Part shown: piece by piece, positions 38,800 through 47,386 of the stretch
Position numbering within the stretch: the first letter of the stretch is position 1
Layout of the letters: each line of letters starts with the position of its first letter
NCBI GenBank assembly: GCA_046732895.1
Contig: JBKPNZ010000023.1
Coordinates: 1 to 50,050 of the forward strand
Reading direction: 5' to 3'
DNA from: JBKPNZ01 sp046732895
GTDB lineage: Bacteria > Actinomycetota > Thermoleophilia > Solirubrobacterales > 70-9
Length of the DNA: 50,050 bases
Notes under the pieces: generated by a model
The model's input: the letters and a program-made list of their open reading frames with translations, nothing else
What the model was told of the DNA's origin: nothing
Databases searched by the model: none
Position numbers and translations under genes: made by a program

Positions 38800-39639
38800 T
38801 CAGGTCCTGGCGTCGAGCCAGTCGCAGATCTGGGCGATGACCTCGCCCTGCTCGGGCTCGTTCAGGATCTCGTGATAGAGGCCTTCATAGATCGTGAGCG
38901 TCTTGTCCTTGGATGAGATCCGCTCGGCGAGCATCCTCGAACCGGCGACCGGCACGATCGGGTCGGCCCCGCCGGCCATGATGAGCACGGGGATGGAGAT
39001 CGCGCGGGCGCTCACCGGGAACGTCTCGACCTCTGGCGAGAGCTCGGCCACCGTCCGCACCGGCAGCTTCCCGTGGAAGTTGAGCGGATCCGCGTCGTAG
39101 TCCCGAACGACCTCCGGGTCACGGCTGACGCCCGCGGAATCGATCGTGTAGACGCCGAGCGTCGGGGCGAACCGCGAAAGGACATGGCTCAGGCCACGCT
39201 GGACCGGCGACGCGGCCTCGAGCACCGCGACGGGCGCGCTCAGGATCAGACCCTCGAGCCGGTCCTGATGGCGGATGGTGTAGGCCGTCGCCAGCATCCC
39301 TCCCATGCTGTGCCCGAGCAGAAAGGGCTTGCGCTCCGGCAGCTCCTCCGATGCCATCGTCACGAAGCGATCGAGATCGGCGAGCACTCGATCGAGGCTG
39401 TCGATCACCGCCCGGCGCCCTCCCGAGCGCCCATGACCGCGGTGGTCAAGCGCCCAGACCGAGTACCCGCGAGCGTTCAGCCCCGCGGCGACGCGGGCGT
39501 AACGGCCCGAGTGCTCGGAGGCTCCGTGGGAGAGGACGACCGGCGCGTGCGGCTTGCCGTCCGCCGGCCACACCCGCCAGTAGATCTGGACGCCCCCGAC
39601 TCCTTCGAAGCGGCCGTCCCGCGCGCCGCCGTCGCCCAT
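38800..39639 (-). CDS. Alpha/beta hydrolase, monoacylglycerol lipase-like
   Basis: 279 residues from the ATG at 39639. HGASEHSGRYARVAAGLNARGY is the Hydrolase_4 'serine aminopeptidase, S33' opening found in monoacylglycerol lipases. Nucleophile elbow is LLGHSMGGMLATAYT; the acid lies in LIMAGGADPIVPV and histidine in YEGLYHEILNEPEQG. The HGRSGGRRAVIDSL segment after strand 4 is typical of the group. It should release fatty acid from monoglycerides in the cytoplasm. It lies 28 bp downstream of the SepIVA-like gene on the same strand. Confidence 0.85.
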   Translation of the reverse strand: MGDGGARDGRFEGVGGVQIYWRVWPADGKPHAPVVLSHGASEHSGRYARVAAGLNARGYSVWALDHRGHGRSGGRRAVIDSLDRVLADLDRFVTMASEELPERKPFLLGHSMGGMLATAYTIRHQDRLEGLILSAPVAVLEAASPVQRGLSHVLSRFAPTLGVYTIDSAGVSRDPEVVRDYDADPLNFHGKLPVRTVAELSPEVETFPVSARAISIPVLIMAGGADPIVPVAGSRMLAERISSKDKTLTIYEGLYHEILNEPEQGEVIAQICDWLDART

Positions 39640-39667
39640 CCCCGCCCCCGGCGCCTCGCGGCGCGGC

Positions 39668-40135
39668 TCAGCCGACTTCCGCCGGCTCCTCGTCGCGGCC
39701 GGCGAGGCGATCGCGCCCGCGCTGCACGGCGGCGAGGAACTTCTGCAGGTTGACCTCGAGGGTCGAGAGGATCTCGTCGGCATAGTCCTCGGCGCCGAGG
39801 CGGATCTGCCGCTCGGTCTCGCGAGCGTCCTCGATGATCTCCTCGGCAGCGCGCTCGGCCTGCTTGTAGACCTCCTCGTCAGAGATCAGACGGGCCTGCT
39901 GGTCGCGCGCCTCCTTGACCACACGCTCAGCTTCGCGCTTGGCCTCGGCAAGCATCTCCTGACGCTCCTTGACGATCCACCGCGCCTGCTTGATCTCCTC
40001 CGGGATCGTCGCCCGCATCTGATCGAGCAGGTCGTAGATCTCCTCGCGATCCACGCGGACCTGATCCGTGAGCGGGACCGGCCGCGCATTGTGGATCAGA
40101 TCGTCGAGCTTGTCGATGAGGACCAGGACGTCCAT
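39668..40135 (-). CDS. DivIVA/SepIVA-like coiled-coil protein
   Basis: 155 residues, almost wholly coiled coil. The N-terminus MDVLVLIDKLDDLIHNARPVPLTDQ precedes long charged heptads (REEIYDLLDQMRATIPEEIK, KERQEMLAEAKREAERVV, ERAAEEIIEDARETERQI). In mycobacteria the gene before DUF177 and rnc is the DivIVA-domain protein SepIVA, which acts in septation and cell envelope growth. The match in position (coaD, then this gene, then DUF177) and heptad pattern supports the homology. The function is therefore inferred from context. Confidence 0.75.
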   Translation of the reverse strand: MDVLVLIDKLDDLIHNARPVPLTDQVRVDREEIYDLLDQMRATIPEEIKQARWIVKERQEMLAEAKREAERVVKEARDQQARLISDEEVYKQAERAAEEIIEDARETERQIRLGAEDYADEILSTLEVNLQKFLAAVQRGRDRLAGRDEEPAEVG

Positions 40136-40257
40136 GATGCGGGTGAAAGCTTACGCGTAGCGGGGGATTCGCGGTGAGGTGGGCCATTTTTCGCCGCCAG
40201 GCTGCAAGCTCCTGCCCAGAAACAATTCCCGTCGCCTCCTCCGCTCCCGTCCACACC

Positions 40258-40285
40258 AATTGCCCTTGGCTACGCCTCGGGCATT
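40258..40285. terminator. Imperfect hairpin between coaD and the SepIVA-like gene
   Basis: AATTGCCC–TTGGC–TACGCC–TCGGGC–ATT folds with AAT/ATT, GCCC/GGGC and GGC/GCC pairs around mismatches. It lies 62 bp downstream of the coaD stop and 122 bp before the next start. It may end the recG–rsmD–coaD transcript. The rest of the 212-bp gap shows no gene. Confidence 0.4.
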
Positions 40286-40347
40286 CTCATGCTGCTCCCG
40301 CGTCCGGGGGGCGACGTGGCTCCCCAAATCCGGGCCACGCTGGGTAT

Positions 40348-40845
40348 CTAGCGCTTGGCTCGCTCGGCGAGCGCTGCGGCCACCGCGGGCGGCACGAGGT
40401 CGGAGACGTCGCCACCGAACGTCGCCATCTCCTTCACGCCGGTCGAGCTCAGGAAGCTGTAGTCGGGCGAGGCGATGATGTAGACGGACTCGAGCTCGGG
40501 CGCGAGCTTGCGGTTGAGTTGGTTCATCTCGAACTCGTACTCGAAGTCCGAGATCGCGCGCAGGCCCTTCACGATCGCGGTGGCAGAGTTCTCGCGAGCG
40601 AACTCGACCAGTAGGTTCGTGAAGATCTGGACGTCGACGTTCGGGATGTCCGCGGTCGCTTCGTCGAGGAAGGCCTTGCGCTCTTCGGGGCTGAACAGCG
40701 AACCGCTCTTGCGAATGGCCTGGCCGACGACTCCGACGACCACTCGGTCGAACACCCGCGCGGCGCGCCCGATGATGTCCAAATGGCCGTTCGTCACCGG
40801 GTCGTAGCTGCCCGGGCAGACGGCGACGCGCTCGCCCTCAGCCAT
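40348..40845 (-). CDS. coaD: Phosphopantetheine adenylyltransferase
   Basis: 165 residues from the ATG at 40845, which overlaps the rsmD stop by 8 nt. Fourth step of coenzyme A synthesis: ATP plus 4'-phosphopantetheine to dephospho-CoA. Nucleotidyltransferase motifs: VAVCPGSYDPVTNGHLDII (TNGH in place of the usual TxGH) and SPDYSFLSSTGVKEMATFGGDVS. VKGLRAISDFEYEFEMNQLN is the pantetheine-side loop. Length is normal. Third gene of the recG–rsmD–coaD unit. Confidence 0.95.
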   Translation of the reverse strand: MAEGERVAVCPGSYDPVTNGHLDIIGRAARVFDRVVVGVVGQAIRKSGSLFSPEERKAFLDEATADIPNVDVQIFTNLLVEFARENSATAIVKGLRAISDFEYEFEMNQLNRKLAPELESVYIIASPDYSFLSSTGVKEMATFGGDVSDLVPPAVAAALAERAKR

Positions 40846-41374
40846 CAGCTGCCTCGCTGGTGTGAATGCGGATCGCCGTCTCGCCGTAGCGACGCTCGTC
40901 GGCGAGTGCCAATGCAAGCCGCAGCGGGTGGCGCGAAGAGGTCTCCAGGATCAAGCGTCCTCCCTCGGCGAGGCGTGGCGGGATGAGTGAGTCGAGTTCC
41001 CCCTCAAGGCGGTCGGCGAGTCTATAGGGCGGATCGCAGAAGATCAGATCGAAGCGGTCTCGAGTGCTCCCGAGGAACCGCAGCGCGTCGGCACGCACCA
41101 CCTCGCAGCGGTCGGCGATCCCGAGGGCGTCGACATTGCGCCGAGCAAGCGCAGGGTCCGAGTCGACCAGGACCGCAGCAGAGGCTCCGCGCGAGAGCGC
41201 CTCGATGCCGAGGGCGCCGGTCCCGCAGTAGAGGTCCAGCACGTTCGCCCCCTCGACCTCGCCGAGGATGGAGAAGACGGCCTCGCGCACCCGGTCGGGC
41301 GTCGGCCGCACGTCGGCGCCGGCCGGCGGTGAGAGGAGCCGCCTGCCGCCGAGGGATCCGGCGACAACCCGCAT
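40838..41374 (-). CDS. rsmD: 16S rRNA (guanine966-N2)-methyltransferase
   Basis: 178 residues. MRVVAGSLGGRRLLSPPAGADVRPTPDRVREAVFSIL is the characteristic opening of RsmD (here split: MRVVAGSLGGRRL and RPTPDRVREAVFSIL). Motif I is VLDLYCGTGALGIEALSRGA, and the catalytic motif IV is FDLIFCDPPYRL. Methylates G966 of 16S rRNA. Its ATG overlaps the recG stop, and it overlaps coaD downstream, so all three genes are coupled. Confidence 0.93.
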   Translation of the reverse strand: MRVVAGSLGGRRLLSPPAGADVRPTPDRVREAVFSILGEVEGANVLDLYCGTGALGIEALSRGASAAVLVDSDPALARRNVDALGIADRCEVVRADALRFLGSTRDRFDLIFCDPPYRLADRLEGELDSLIPPRLAEGGRLILETSSRHPLRLALALADERRYGETAIRIHTSEAADG

Positions 41375-43578
41375 CAGGCGGCGATCGCCTCAGCGCGCTC
41401 GTCGCCGAAACGCGCGCGCACTGCGTCGATCAGCGGCCCGAGCGCCTCGTCCTCGACCGACCCGTGACGCTCGAGCAAGGCCAGCAGCTCGCGCCGAGCC
41501 TCCGTCAGAAGCTCCAGATCGCCCGGGAGCTCGGCGGCGTGGAAGCGCGGCAGCCCATGCTGGCGCGTCCCCAGGATCTCGCCTTCGCCCCGCAGGGCGA
41601 GGTCGATCTCGGCCAGCTTGAAGCCGTCGTTCTCCGACGCGATCGCCTCCATGCGACGCCTGGCCAGCTCGGACTCGGCATCGGCGAAGAGGATGCAGTG
41701 GGATTCGTGCGCACCCCGGCCGACGCGGCCCCGAAGCTGGTGGAGCTGGGAGAGGCCGAAGCGCTCGGCGCCCTCGATGAGCATCACGGTCGCGTTGGGG
41801 ACGTCGATTCCCACCTCGATCACGGTGGTCGCGACGAGCACGTCGGTGCTGCCGTCGACGAACGACTGCATGACGGCGGCCTTCTCGCGGGAAGCCATCT
41901 GGCCGTGAAGGAGGCCGACGGTGAACTCACGGAACTCGCCACCCTGAAGCCGCTCGGCCTCGGCGGCCGCCGCGCGTGCCTCGAGCTTCTCGGAGCCCTC
42001 GACGAGCGGACACACCACGTACGCCTGCCGGCCCTCCCGCAGCCGATCGCGGATGAAGCCGTAGGCGCCGGCGCGCCGCTCCTCGCCCACGGCCCAGGTC
42101 CTCACCGGCTGCCGCCCGGCCGGCAGCTCGTGCAGGGCCGTGGCATCGAGGTCGCCGTAGGCCGTCAGCGACAGCGTGCGGGGAATCGGCGTGGCGGTCA
42201 TGTGGAGAGCGTGGGGCGCCGCCCCATCTGGGCCCTTGGCGTCCAGGGCGGCCCGCTGGCGCACACCGAAGCGGTGCTGCTCGTCGACGACGCACACGGC
42301 CAGCCGGGCAAACTCCACGTCCGGCTCGAGCAGGGCATGCGTGCCCACCACCAGGCCGAGCTCACCTGTTGCGAGCTGCGCGAGCCCCTCCCGCCGGCGG
42401 GCCGCCGGGGTCGCCCCCGTCAAAAGAGCAAACGGAATCGACTCTCCCGTGAGCAGGCGGTCGAGGGTCGCGGCGTGCTGCTCGGCGAGGGTCTCGGTTG
42501 GCGCCATCAGCGCGGCCTGCCGGCCGGACTCGAGGGCCCGCAGCATGGCGTAGAGCGCGAGCACGGTCTTGCCGGATCCGACCTCGCCCATCAGCAGACG
42601 CTGCATCGGGCGCTCGCCCTCGAGGTCTGCATCGATCTCGGCGAGGGCGCGTTGCTGGTCGCCCGTCAGCGTGAAGGGCAGGGACCCGAGCCAGCGATCC
42701 GTGAGCTCACCCGGACCCGCAAGGGGGATCCCGCGGCGGGTGGACTCCCGACGCCGCCTGCGAGAGGCGAGCGCCGCCTGATGGAGGAAGAGCTCCTCGA
42801 ACGCAAGGCGGCGTCGAGCGACCTCGGCGTCTTCGCGCCGCTCCGGGAAATGGACCGCCCGCAACGCGTCCGCCGCAAGCGGCAGCGCCAGCCGGGCGCG
42901 CAGCTCGGCCGGCAGCGACTCGATCGCGTTCGCCGCCTGCGCCTCCGCCTGCCATTCCCACTCGCGCAGGACTGCGGGCTTGAGCCGCTCGGATGCCGGG
43001 TGCACCGGCACGATCCCCATCGTGTGCAGTCCGCCCGGCTCTTCGGTGGACCCAACCACCTCGTGAGCCTCGACGCGGAAGCTCGACCGGTCGAGCTTGC
43101 CGTGGAGCAGGACCCTCACGCCAGGCTGCAGGCGCTCGGCCACCCACGCCTGGTTGAACCACACCGCCTTCATCGGGCCACTCGCGTCTGCGACCTGCGC
43201 CTCGACGATGGCCCGCAGTCCGCGTCTGCGAATCGGCCGCACGCGTGCGGATCGCACCTCGACCAGAACCGTCGCCTCCTCGCCGATGCGAAGGTCGCCC
43301 ACCTCACGGCGCACGGTCCGGTCTCGGTAGCCGTGCGGAAGGTGCCAGAGCAGATCGCCCAGCCGCTCGAGCCCGAGCGCTGCGGCTGCCTCGGATCGCC
43401 GCGGCCCGGCGCCCTTCAGACTCGTGATCGGCGCCTCCAGGCGGCTCGGTCGCGGCAGCGAGCGAAGCCGGACGGCTCCGAGGTCATCGCGAGAGAGCGC
43501 CTTTCCCCCACCGATCGCGCGTGGCCCCGATGCCGCCGACGGCGGCGCCGCGGGCGCTTCGACCCTCGCAGTGCCCAT
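41374..43578 (-). CDS. recG: ATP-dependent DNA helicase RecG
   Basis: 734 residues from the ATG at 43578. Remodels stalled forks and Holliday junctions. The wedge domain has LGDLLWHLPHGYRDRT and KAVWFNQAWVAERLQPGVRV. Helicase motifs: I RLLMGEVGSGKTVLALYAM, Ia MAPTETLAEQHA, II VVDEQHRFGVRQR (DEQH), III ALHMTATPIPRTLSLTAYG, V TTVIEVGIDVPNATVMLIEG, VI QLHQLRGRVGRGAHESHCIL. The C-terminal TRP-like 'FKLAEIDLALRGEGEILGTRQHGLP' motif (split) is complete. A further ATG at 43629 is in frame but has an implausible extension. Confidence 0.94.
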   Translation of the reverse strand: MGTARVEAPAAPPSAASGPRAIGGGKALSRDDLGAVRLRSLPRPSRLEAPITSLKGAGPRRSEAAAALGLERLGDLLWHLPHGYRDRTVRREVGDLRIGEEATVLVEVRSARVRPIRRRGLRAIVEAQVADASGPMKAVWFNQAWVAERLQPGVRVLLHGKLDRSSFRVEAHEVVGSTEEPGGLHTMGIVPVHPASERLKPAVLREWEWQAEAQAANAIESLPAELRARLALPLAADALRAVHFPERREDAEVARRRLAFEELFLHQAALASRRRRRESTRRGIPLAGPGELTDRWLGSLPFTLTGDQQRALAEIDADLEGERPMQRLLMGEVGSGKTVLALYAMLRALESGRQAALMAPTETLAEQHAATLDRLLTGESIPFALLTGATPAARRREGLAQLATGELGLVVGTHALLEPDVEFARLAVCVVDEQHRFGVRQRAALDAKGPDGAAPHALHMTATPIPRTLSLTAYGDLDATALHELPAGRQPVRTWAVGEERRAGAYGFIRDRLREGRQAYVVCPLVEGSEKLEARAAAAEAERLQGGEFREFTVGLLHGQMASREKAAVMQSFVDGSTDVLVATTVIEVGIDVPNATVMLIEGAERFGLSQLHQLRGRVGRGAHESHCILFADAESELARRRMEAIASENDGFKLAEIDLALRGEGEILGTRQHGLPRFHAAELPGDLELLTEARRELLALLERHGSVEDEALGPLIDAVRARFGDERAEAIAA

Positions 43579-43655
43579 CGGGCCAAGGGTACGGACGCTG
43601 CGCGCGGAAGAATATTTCCCCCGCGCCAAGGTGAAAACCTGGACTGCGCCCTAAC

Positions 43656-43692
43656 CCGCCGAGACCGGACGCGAAGCGGAGGATCTCGGCGG
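43656..43692 (-). terminator. Hairpin downstream of the GST gene
   Basis: CCGCCGAGA (43656–43664) pairs with TCTCGGCGG (43684–43692), a perfect 9-bp stem around a 19-nt loop, 2 nt past the GST stop. No U-tract is seen. It separates the GST gene from recG. Confidence 0.5.
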
Positions 43693-43694
43693 AG

Positions 43695-44456
43695 TTACTC
43701 TCGTTTCCGATGCCGGCGGAACGTCTCCGCCACCCACTGGTATCCGGGGCGGTCCTTCAGCGGCTCCCGGAATGCCTCGAACCCGGCGGCCGCACGCCGG
43801 ATGTCCTGCGGCCCTTCGGGCGGGAGCACCAGCGGATAGAACAGCGCGGCCCCCGTCAGGTCGGCGACTGAGAACGCGTCGCCCACGAGATACTCGCGCC
43901 CGTCGAGCTCCGCTTCGACCCGATCGAGAGCGGCCAGGACCTTGGACTTGGACTCCTCGGCGAGCGCCTCGTCGCTCGCGCGGTAGCGAAGGCTGGTGAA
44001 TGCCTTGCCGGAGGCGCCCAGGACGCGATCCGAGCCCGGCGGACGCCGAAGCGGAGCGGGCACCGCGCCCCGGAGGATCTCGGCGTAGAGCTCCGGCTCC
44101 TTGCCCACCTCGTGCCAGGCGAACTGCCGGATCTGCGGGCCGAGCTGCTCGTCGAAGAACTCCTCCAGGTCGAGCGCGCGGCGGCGCTCGACCGGCTCTG
44201 ACGGATAGAGCGCCGGCTCGGGGTGGCGCTGCTCGAGGGCTCCGATGATCGCCGTGGAGTCGGCGATCGTCTCCCCGTCGAACTGCACGATCGGCAGGGT
44301 CTTGTGGCGGCCGCGGGTAAGCCAAAGGGCGACGGCCATGTGCGCGCTGGGCACGGGCGCACGGCGCTCGTACTCCACACCTTTGTAGTCGAGGGCCCAG
44401 CGGACCTTCTCGCTGAAATGCGAAACCCCGATCTGCCAGAGGATTACGTCGGCCAC
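43695..44456 (-). CDS. Glutathione S-transferase-family protein
   Basis: 253 residues from the GTG at 44456. The N-terminal thioredoxin-like domain reads ILWQIGVSHFSEKVRWALDY, then HKTLPIVQFDGETIADSTAI with the cis-Pro of TLPIV and the ADSTAI glutathione-binding motif. The C-terminal all-helical domain follows (LDLEEFFDEQLGPQIRQF to GDAFSVADLTGAALFYPLV). SVADLT is a classic GST N-capping box. The active-site Cys/Ser is probably within VSHFSEK. Actinobacteria use mycothiol, so the thiol partner is uncertain. It interrupts the yloV–recG gene pair. Confidence 0.8.
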   Translation of the reverse strand: MADVILWQIGVSHFSEKVRWALDYKGVEYERRAPVPSAHMAVALWLTRGRHKTLPIVQFDGETIADSTAIIGALEQRHPEPALYPSEPVERRRALDLEEFFDEQLGPQIRQFAWHEVGKEPELYAEILRGAVPAPLRRPPGSDRVLGASGKAFTSLRYRASDEALAEESKSKVLAALDRVEAELDGREYLVGDAFSVADLTGAALFYPLVLPPEGPQDIRRAAAGFEAFREPLKDRPGYQWVAETFRRHRKRE

Positions 44457-44500
44457 GAGCTAGCGACGAAGTCGCGGTCGGAATGGTTCTGAGTTGAGTC

Positions 44501-46138
44501 TCATTGCGCCGCGATCAGCCACCAGTAAGTGGGTTGGCCGCCGTCGTGGATCTCGAGCTCGGCGCCGTTGGCCAGGTCGAGGTCGAGCTCGGACGCCCGC
44601 GCGGGCGCCTCGGCCCCCTCGAGCACTGTGACGATCTCGGCGTCCTCGGCGAGCCGGCCCACGACAGCGGCCAAAGTCGGGGTCGGATCGCCCCATGCGA
44701 CCAGATCCGCACCGACGAAGCCCACGGCATCTCCCCTGCGATAGCGCCCGTCCGGGTCGTCGCGGTCGGCGGCGGCGACCAGACCGTCGTTGATCGCCTC
44801 GAGCTCGCTCGTCATGCGTTCCGCGTTCTCCGCGGCCGCCTGCGCAGAGTCGAAGGCGCCCACGAGCGCCGCGAGCCCCGCCTGCTGCGATGTCGAGGCC
44901 ACCACCTTCACGGGCCTGTCGGCGATTCGCGCCGCCTCCTCCGCAGCGAGGATCACGTTCGACGAGTTGGGCAGCACGACGACCTGCTCGCCGTTCGTCG
45001 CCCGGATGCCCTCGAGCAGCTCGTGGATCGAGGGGTTGAGTGTGGGCCCGCCGTCGACGACTCGCGCGCCCTCTGCGGCAAACAACTCCGCGATGCCGTG
45101 CCCCGAGGCGACCGCCACAACGCCCGTGCGCGGCCCCGGGCCACCGCTCAGGCGAACGTCGCGCGCCGCGATCTGACGGCGCATGTCCGTGAACTCGAGC
45201 TGGTGGACGTCCCCGTACTCGGCGCAGATCGCCCGTGCCTCATTGGGGACGTCGGTGTGGACGTGGACCTTCAGCATGGTCTCGTCTCCGACCACGGCGA
45301 TGGAGTCGCCGAGCTCCTCAAGCCTGGGTGCCAGCGCGCGCGGATCGAGTTCGCGGCCGGTGACGATGCAGCTCGTGCAGTAGCGGTAGCGGGAATCCGC
45401 GTGGGCGCTGCCGAGCACCGGCGCGGCGACCTGGTGCGGAACCGGCGACGGCCCGGCATCCTGGCCGGCGAGACCCGAGACCAGGCCGGCGAGGATGATC
45501 ACGAGTCCGTACGCGCCCGCGTCGACGACGCCCGCCTCGGCGAGCACCTCGAGCTGCTCGGGAGTTCGCTCGAGCGCCGCCTGGCCGGATGTGATCGCAA
45601 TCGCGAGGAGCTCGGCGATCATCGCGTCCTGATCCGCCTCGGTGACGCCGGCCTCGAGCTCGGTGCGCTGCGTCTCATCCACCCGCGCGGCGACCGCATG
45701 CGCCACCTCGCGGACGACGGTGAGCATCGTGCCCTCCTGAGGATCGCCGACCGACCCCCACGCGGCATCCGACGCGTTGGCGAGCGCGTCCCTGACGAGG
45801 CCGGGCCCGATCAGCTCGCCACGGCGCGTGCTCAGGACCTCGGCGGCGCCGCGCACGATCTGACTGAGGATCACACCCGAGTTCCCACGGGCACCCATGA
45901 GGGCCGAGTGGGCGACCGTCTGGATGATGTAGTTGCGGTCAACGGCGGCCAGTGAGTTGGAGCGAAGGCCATCCAGGCCATCAAGGACCGCCCTGATCGT
46001 CCCGACCATGTTGTCGCCGGTGTCCCCGTCGGGGACCGGAAAGACGTTGAGGTCGTTGACCTCCTGCTGGCGCTCCTTGAGGTGCTCGTGCGCGACTCGC
46101 ACGACACGATGGAAGCGCTCGATCGATGGATCGGTCAT
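44501..46138 (-). CDS. DAK2/DhaL–DegV-type protein (YloV/FakA-like)
   Basis: 545 residues. The N-terminal DhaL domain has the ADP–Mg motif NVFPVPDGDTGDNMVGTIRA and ARGNSGVILSQIVRG, as in the kinase subunit FakA of Gram-positive fatty-acid kinase and YloV. The middle and C-terminal regions (GDETMLKVHVHTDVPNEARA, VVVLPNSSNVILAAEEAARI) are the associated fold. In Firmicutes FakA phosphorylates FakB-bound fatty acid, feeding PlsX/PlsY; the same role here is inferred. It lies 45 bp downstream of rpmB, in the usual rpmB–yloV–recG order. Confidence 0.85.
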   Translation of the reverse strand: MTDPSIERFHRVVRVAHEHLKERQQEVNDLNVFPVPDGDTGDNMVGTIRAVLDGLDGLRSNSLAAVDRNYIIQTVAHSALMGARGNSGVILSQIVRGAAEVLSTRRGELIGPGLVRDALANASDAAWGSVGDPQEGTMLTVVREVAHAVAARVDETQRTELEAGVTEADQDAMIAELLAIAITSGQAALERTPEQLEVLAEAGVVDAGAYGLVIILAGLVSGLAGQDAGPSPVPHQVAAPVLGSAHADSRYRYCTSCIVTGRELDPRALAPRLEELGDSIAVVGDETMLKVHVHTDVPNEARAICAEYGDVHQLEFTDMRRQIAARDVRLSGGPGPRTGVVAVASGHGIAELFAAEGARVVDGGPTLNPSIHELLEGIRATNGEQVVVLPNSSNVILAAEEAARIADRPVKVVASTSQQAGLAALVGAFDSAQAAAENAERMTSELEAINDGLVAAADRDDPDGRYRRGDAVGFVGADLVAWGDPTPTLAAVVGRLAEDAEIVTVLEGAEAPARASELDLDLANGAELEIHDGGQPTYWWLIAAQ

Positions 46139-46183
46139 GTGCCGCGCGGCATTATCGCGCGAGTCCGGGCGCGCGCACCCCGG

Positions 46184-46375
46184 TCAGGCGTGCTTGGTGA
46201 CCTTGTTCGACTTCAGGCAGCGCGTGCAGACGTAGACGCGGCGCGGGCGTCCGCCGTCGTCGATCCGGACCTTCTGCAGGTTCGGGTTGAAGCGCCGACG
46301 GGTGGCGACCATCGAGTGGCTGCGCGAGTTCCCGAACGCCGGCGCCTTGCCGCAGCTGAAGCAGACCTTCGACAT
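46184..46375 (-). CDS. rpmB: 50S ribosomal protein L28
   Basis: 63 residues from the ATG at 46375. MSKVCFSCGKAPAFGNSRSH, followed by RRRFNPNLQKVRI and VYVCTRCLKSNKVTKHA, is standard L28 with the zinc-binding C+ pair (CFSCG … CTRCLK). L28 sits near the E site of the large subunit. Conserved upstream of yloV. Nine further in-frame codons lie upstream but L28 starts MSKVC in related genomes. Confidence 0.96.
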   Translation of the reverse strand: MSKVCFSCGKAPAFGNSRSHSMVATRRRFNPNLQKVRIDDGGRPRRVYVCTRCLKSNKVTKHA

Positions 46376-46398
46376 GAGGCACGAGATGGTAGCGGCCA

Positions 46399-46905
46399 TC
46401 ACCGGCTGCCCGGGCTCGATCCGAAGCTCACATGCCTGAGCGACAACCGCCGGGCGGTGATCTCGCCGATACCCATGCTGCGGGCCGGTGCCCGTCGGCG
46501 CTCCGTCGGGCTGCCCGGATTGAAGATCTGAAACCCACCTTCCCGCTCGTGCAGTGGTGTGTGCGAGTGGGCGAACAGAACGGCGTCGGCCCCTTCGAAG
46601 CGCCGGCGAAGGCGCTCCAGTCGGCCGCGAGCCGGGCCGGCGTCGTGAATCAAGCCGATGGTCACTTCGTCGATCCCGAGGACCCGCTCCGGGGGGAGCC
46701 TTGACTGGAGCTCCGAGTCGTCCACATTGCCCTTGATCGCCTCCACGGGCGGCCCCAGGGCCTCGAGCTCGGCAAGGACGGACGCGGCGCTGAAATCACC
46801 GAGATGGAGGATCAGATCGGCCTGTGCAAGCTCGGCTACGCATTCCGGCGGCAGCCGCCTGGAGCCTCGCGGCATGTGGGTGTCGGCGATGATCGCCAGC
46901 CGCAA
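46399..46905 (-). CDS. Metallophosphoesterase (YfcE/MJ0936-type)
   Basis: 168 residues. The calcineurin-like fold shows all metal blocks: LAIIADTHMPRGSRRL (DxH), LILHLGDFSAAS (GD), AIKGNVDDSEL (GNxD), IGLIHDAGPARGR, and LFAHSHTPLHE (HxH). HD in place of HG at block IV is a minor change. Relatives hydrolyse phosphodiesters or cyclic nucleotides with loose specificity. It is 4 bp downstream of ribH and could be the last gene of the riboflavin operon; its role there is not known. Confidence 0.85.
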   Translation of the reverse strand: MRLAIIADTHMPRGSRRLPPECVAELAQADLILHLGDFSAASVLAELEALGPPVEAIKGNVDDSELQSRLPPERVLGIDEVTIGLIHDAGPARGRLERLRRRFEGADAVLFAHSHTPLHEREGGFQIFNPGSPTERRRAPARSMGIGEITARRLSLRHVSFGSSPGSR

Positions 46906-46909
46906 GGCG

Positions 46910-47386
46910 CTAGGCGAGCTGTTCGCGGAGCAGCGCCATCTGCATGACCGCGGTCGCCGCGTTGCGGCCCTGATCGCGCTTGTCGCCGCCCGCCCGCGCC
47001 AGCGCCTGTTCCATCGTGGCGCACGTGATCACCCCGAACGCGCATGGCACGCCGGTCATGAGCGCCGCGTCCTGAATCCCTCGAGCGGCCTCGGCGCAGA
47101 CGTAGTCGTAGTGATCCGTCTCGCCGCGAATCACGGCGCCCAGACACGCCACGCCGGCAAACCTTCCCGACTCGGCACACCACTTGGCCGCCAGCGGCAA
47201 CTCGAAGGCGCCCGCCACCTCGTGCGTGTGGACGGAGGCGGCGCTGACCCCGCCGTCGGCGAAGCCCTCGACGGCACCGTTCACGAGGCGCTCCGCCAGC
47301 TCCCCGTAGAAGGTCGCCACGCAGATCGCGAACTCGAGCTGCCCGAGCCGCTCCCGATGCTCGGCCGAAAAGGGCTCCTCACTCAT
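46910..47386 (-). CDS. ribH: 6,7-dimethyl-8-ribityllumazine synthase
   Basis: 158 residues. Joins 5-amino-6-ribitylaminouracil to the 4-carbon phosphate from ribBA to make lumazine. FAICVATFYGELAERLVNGA opens the fold (ATFY corresponds to the usual xxFN substrate site), with VAGAFELPLAAKW, and ACLGAVIRGETDHYDYVCAE containing the catalytic His. C-terminal GVITCATMEQALARAGG is standard. It overlaps ribBA by 8 nt. Assembles into icosahedral or pentameric shells in known homologues. Confidence 0.94.
   Translation of the reverse strand: MSEEPFSAEHRERLGQLEFAICVATFYGELAERLVNGAVEGFADGGVSAASVHTHEVAGAFELPLAAKWCAESGRFAGVACLGAVIRGETDHYDYVCAEAARGIQDAALMTGVPCAFGVITCATMEQALARAGGDKRDQGRNAATAVMQMALLREQLA

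Noticed and set aside
40987..43839. A 950-codon open frame on the plus strand opposite recG and rsmD
   Set aside because: It is the antisense of recG, whose motifs are all intact. The plus-strand translation is Arg/Gln/Leu-rich with no family resemblance; such long shadows are expected in high-GC DNA.
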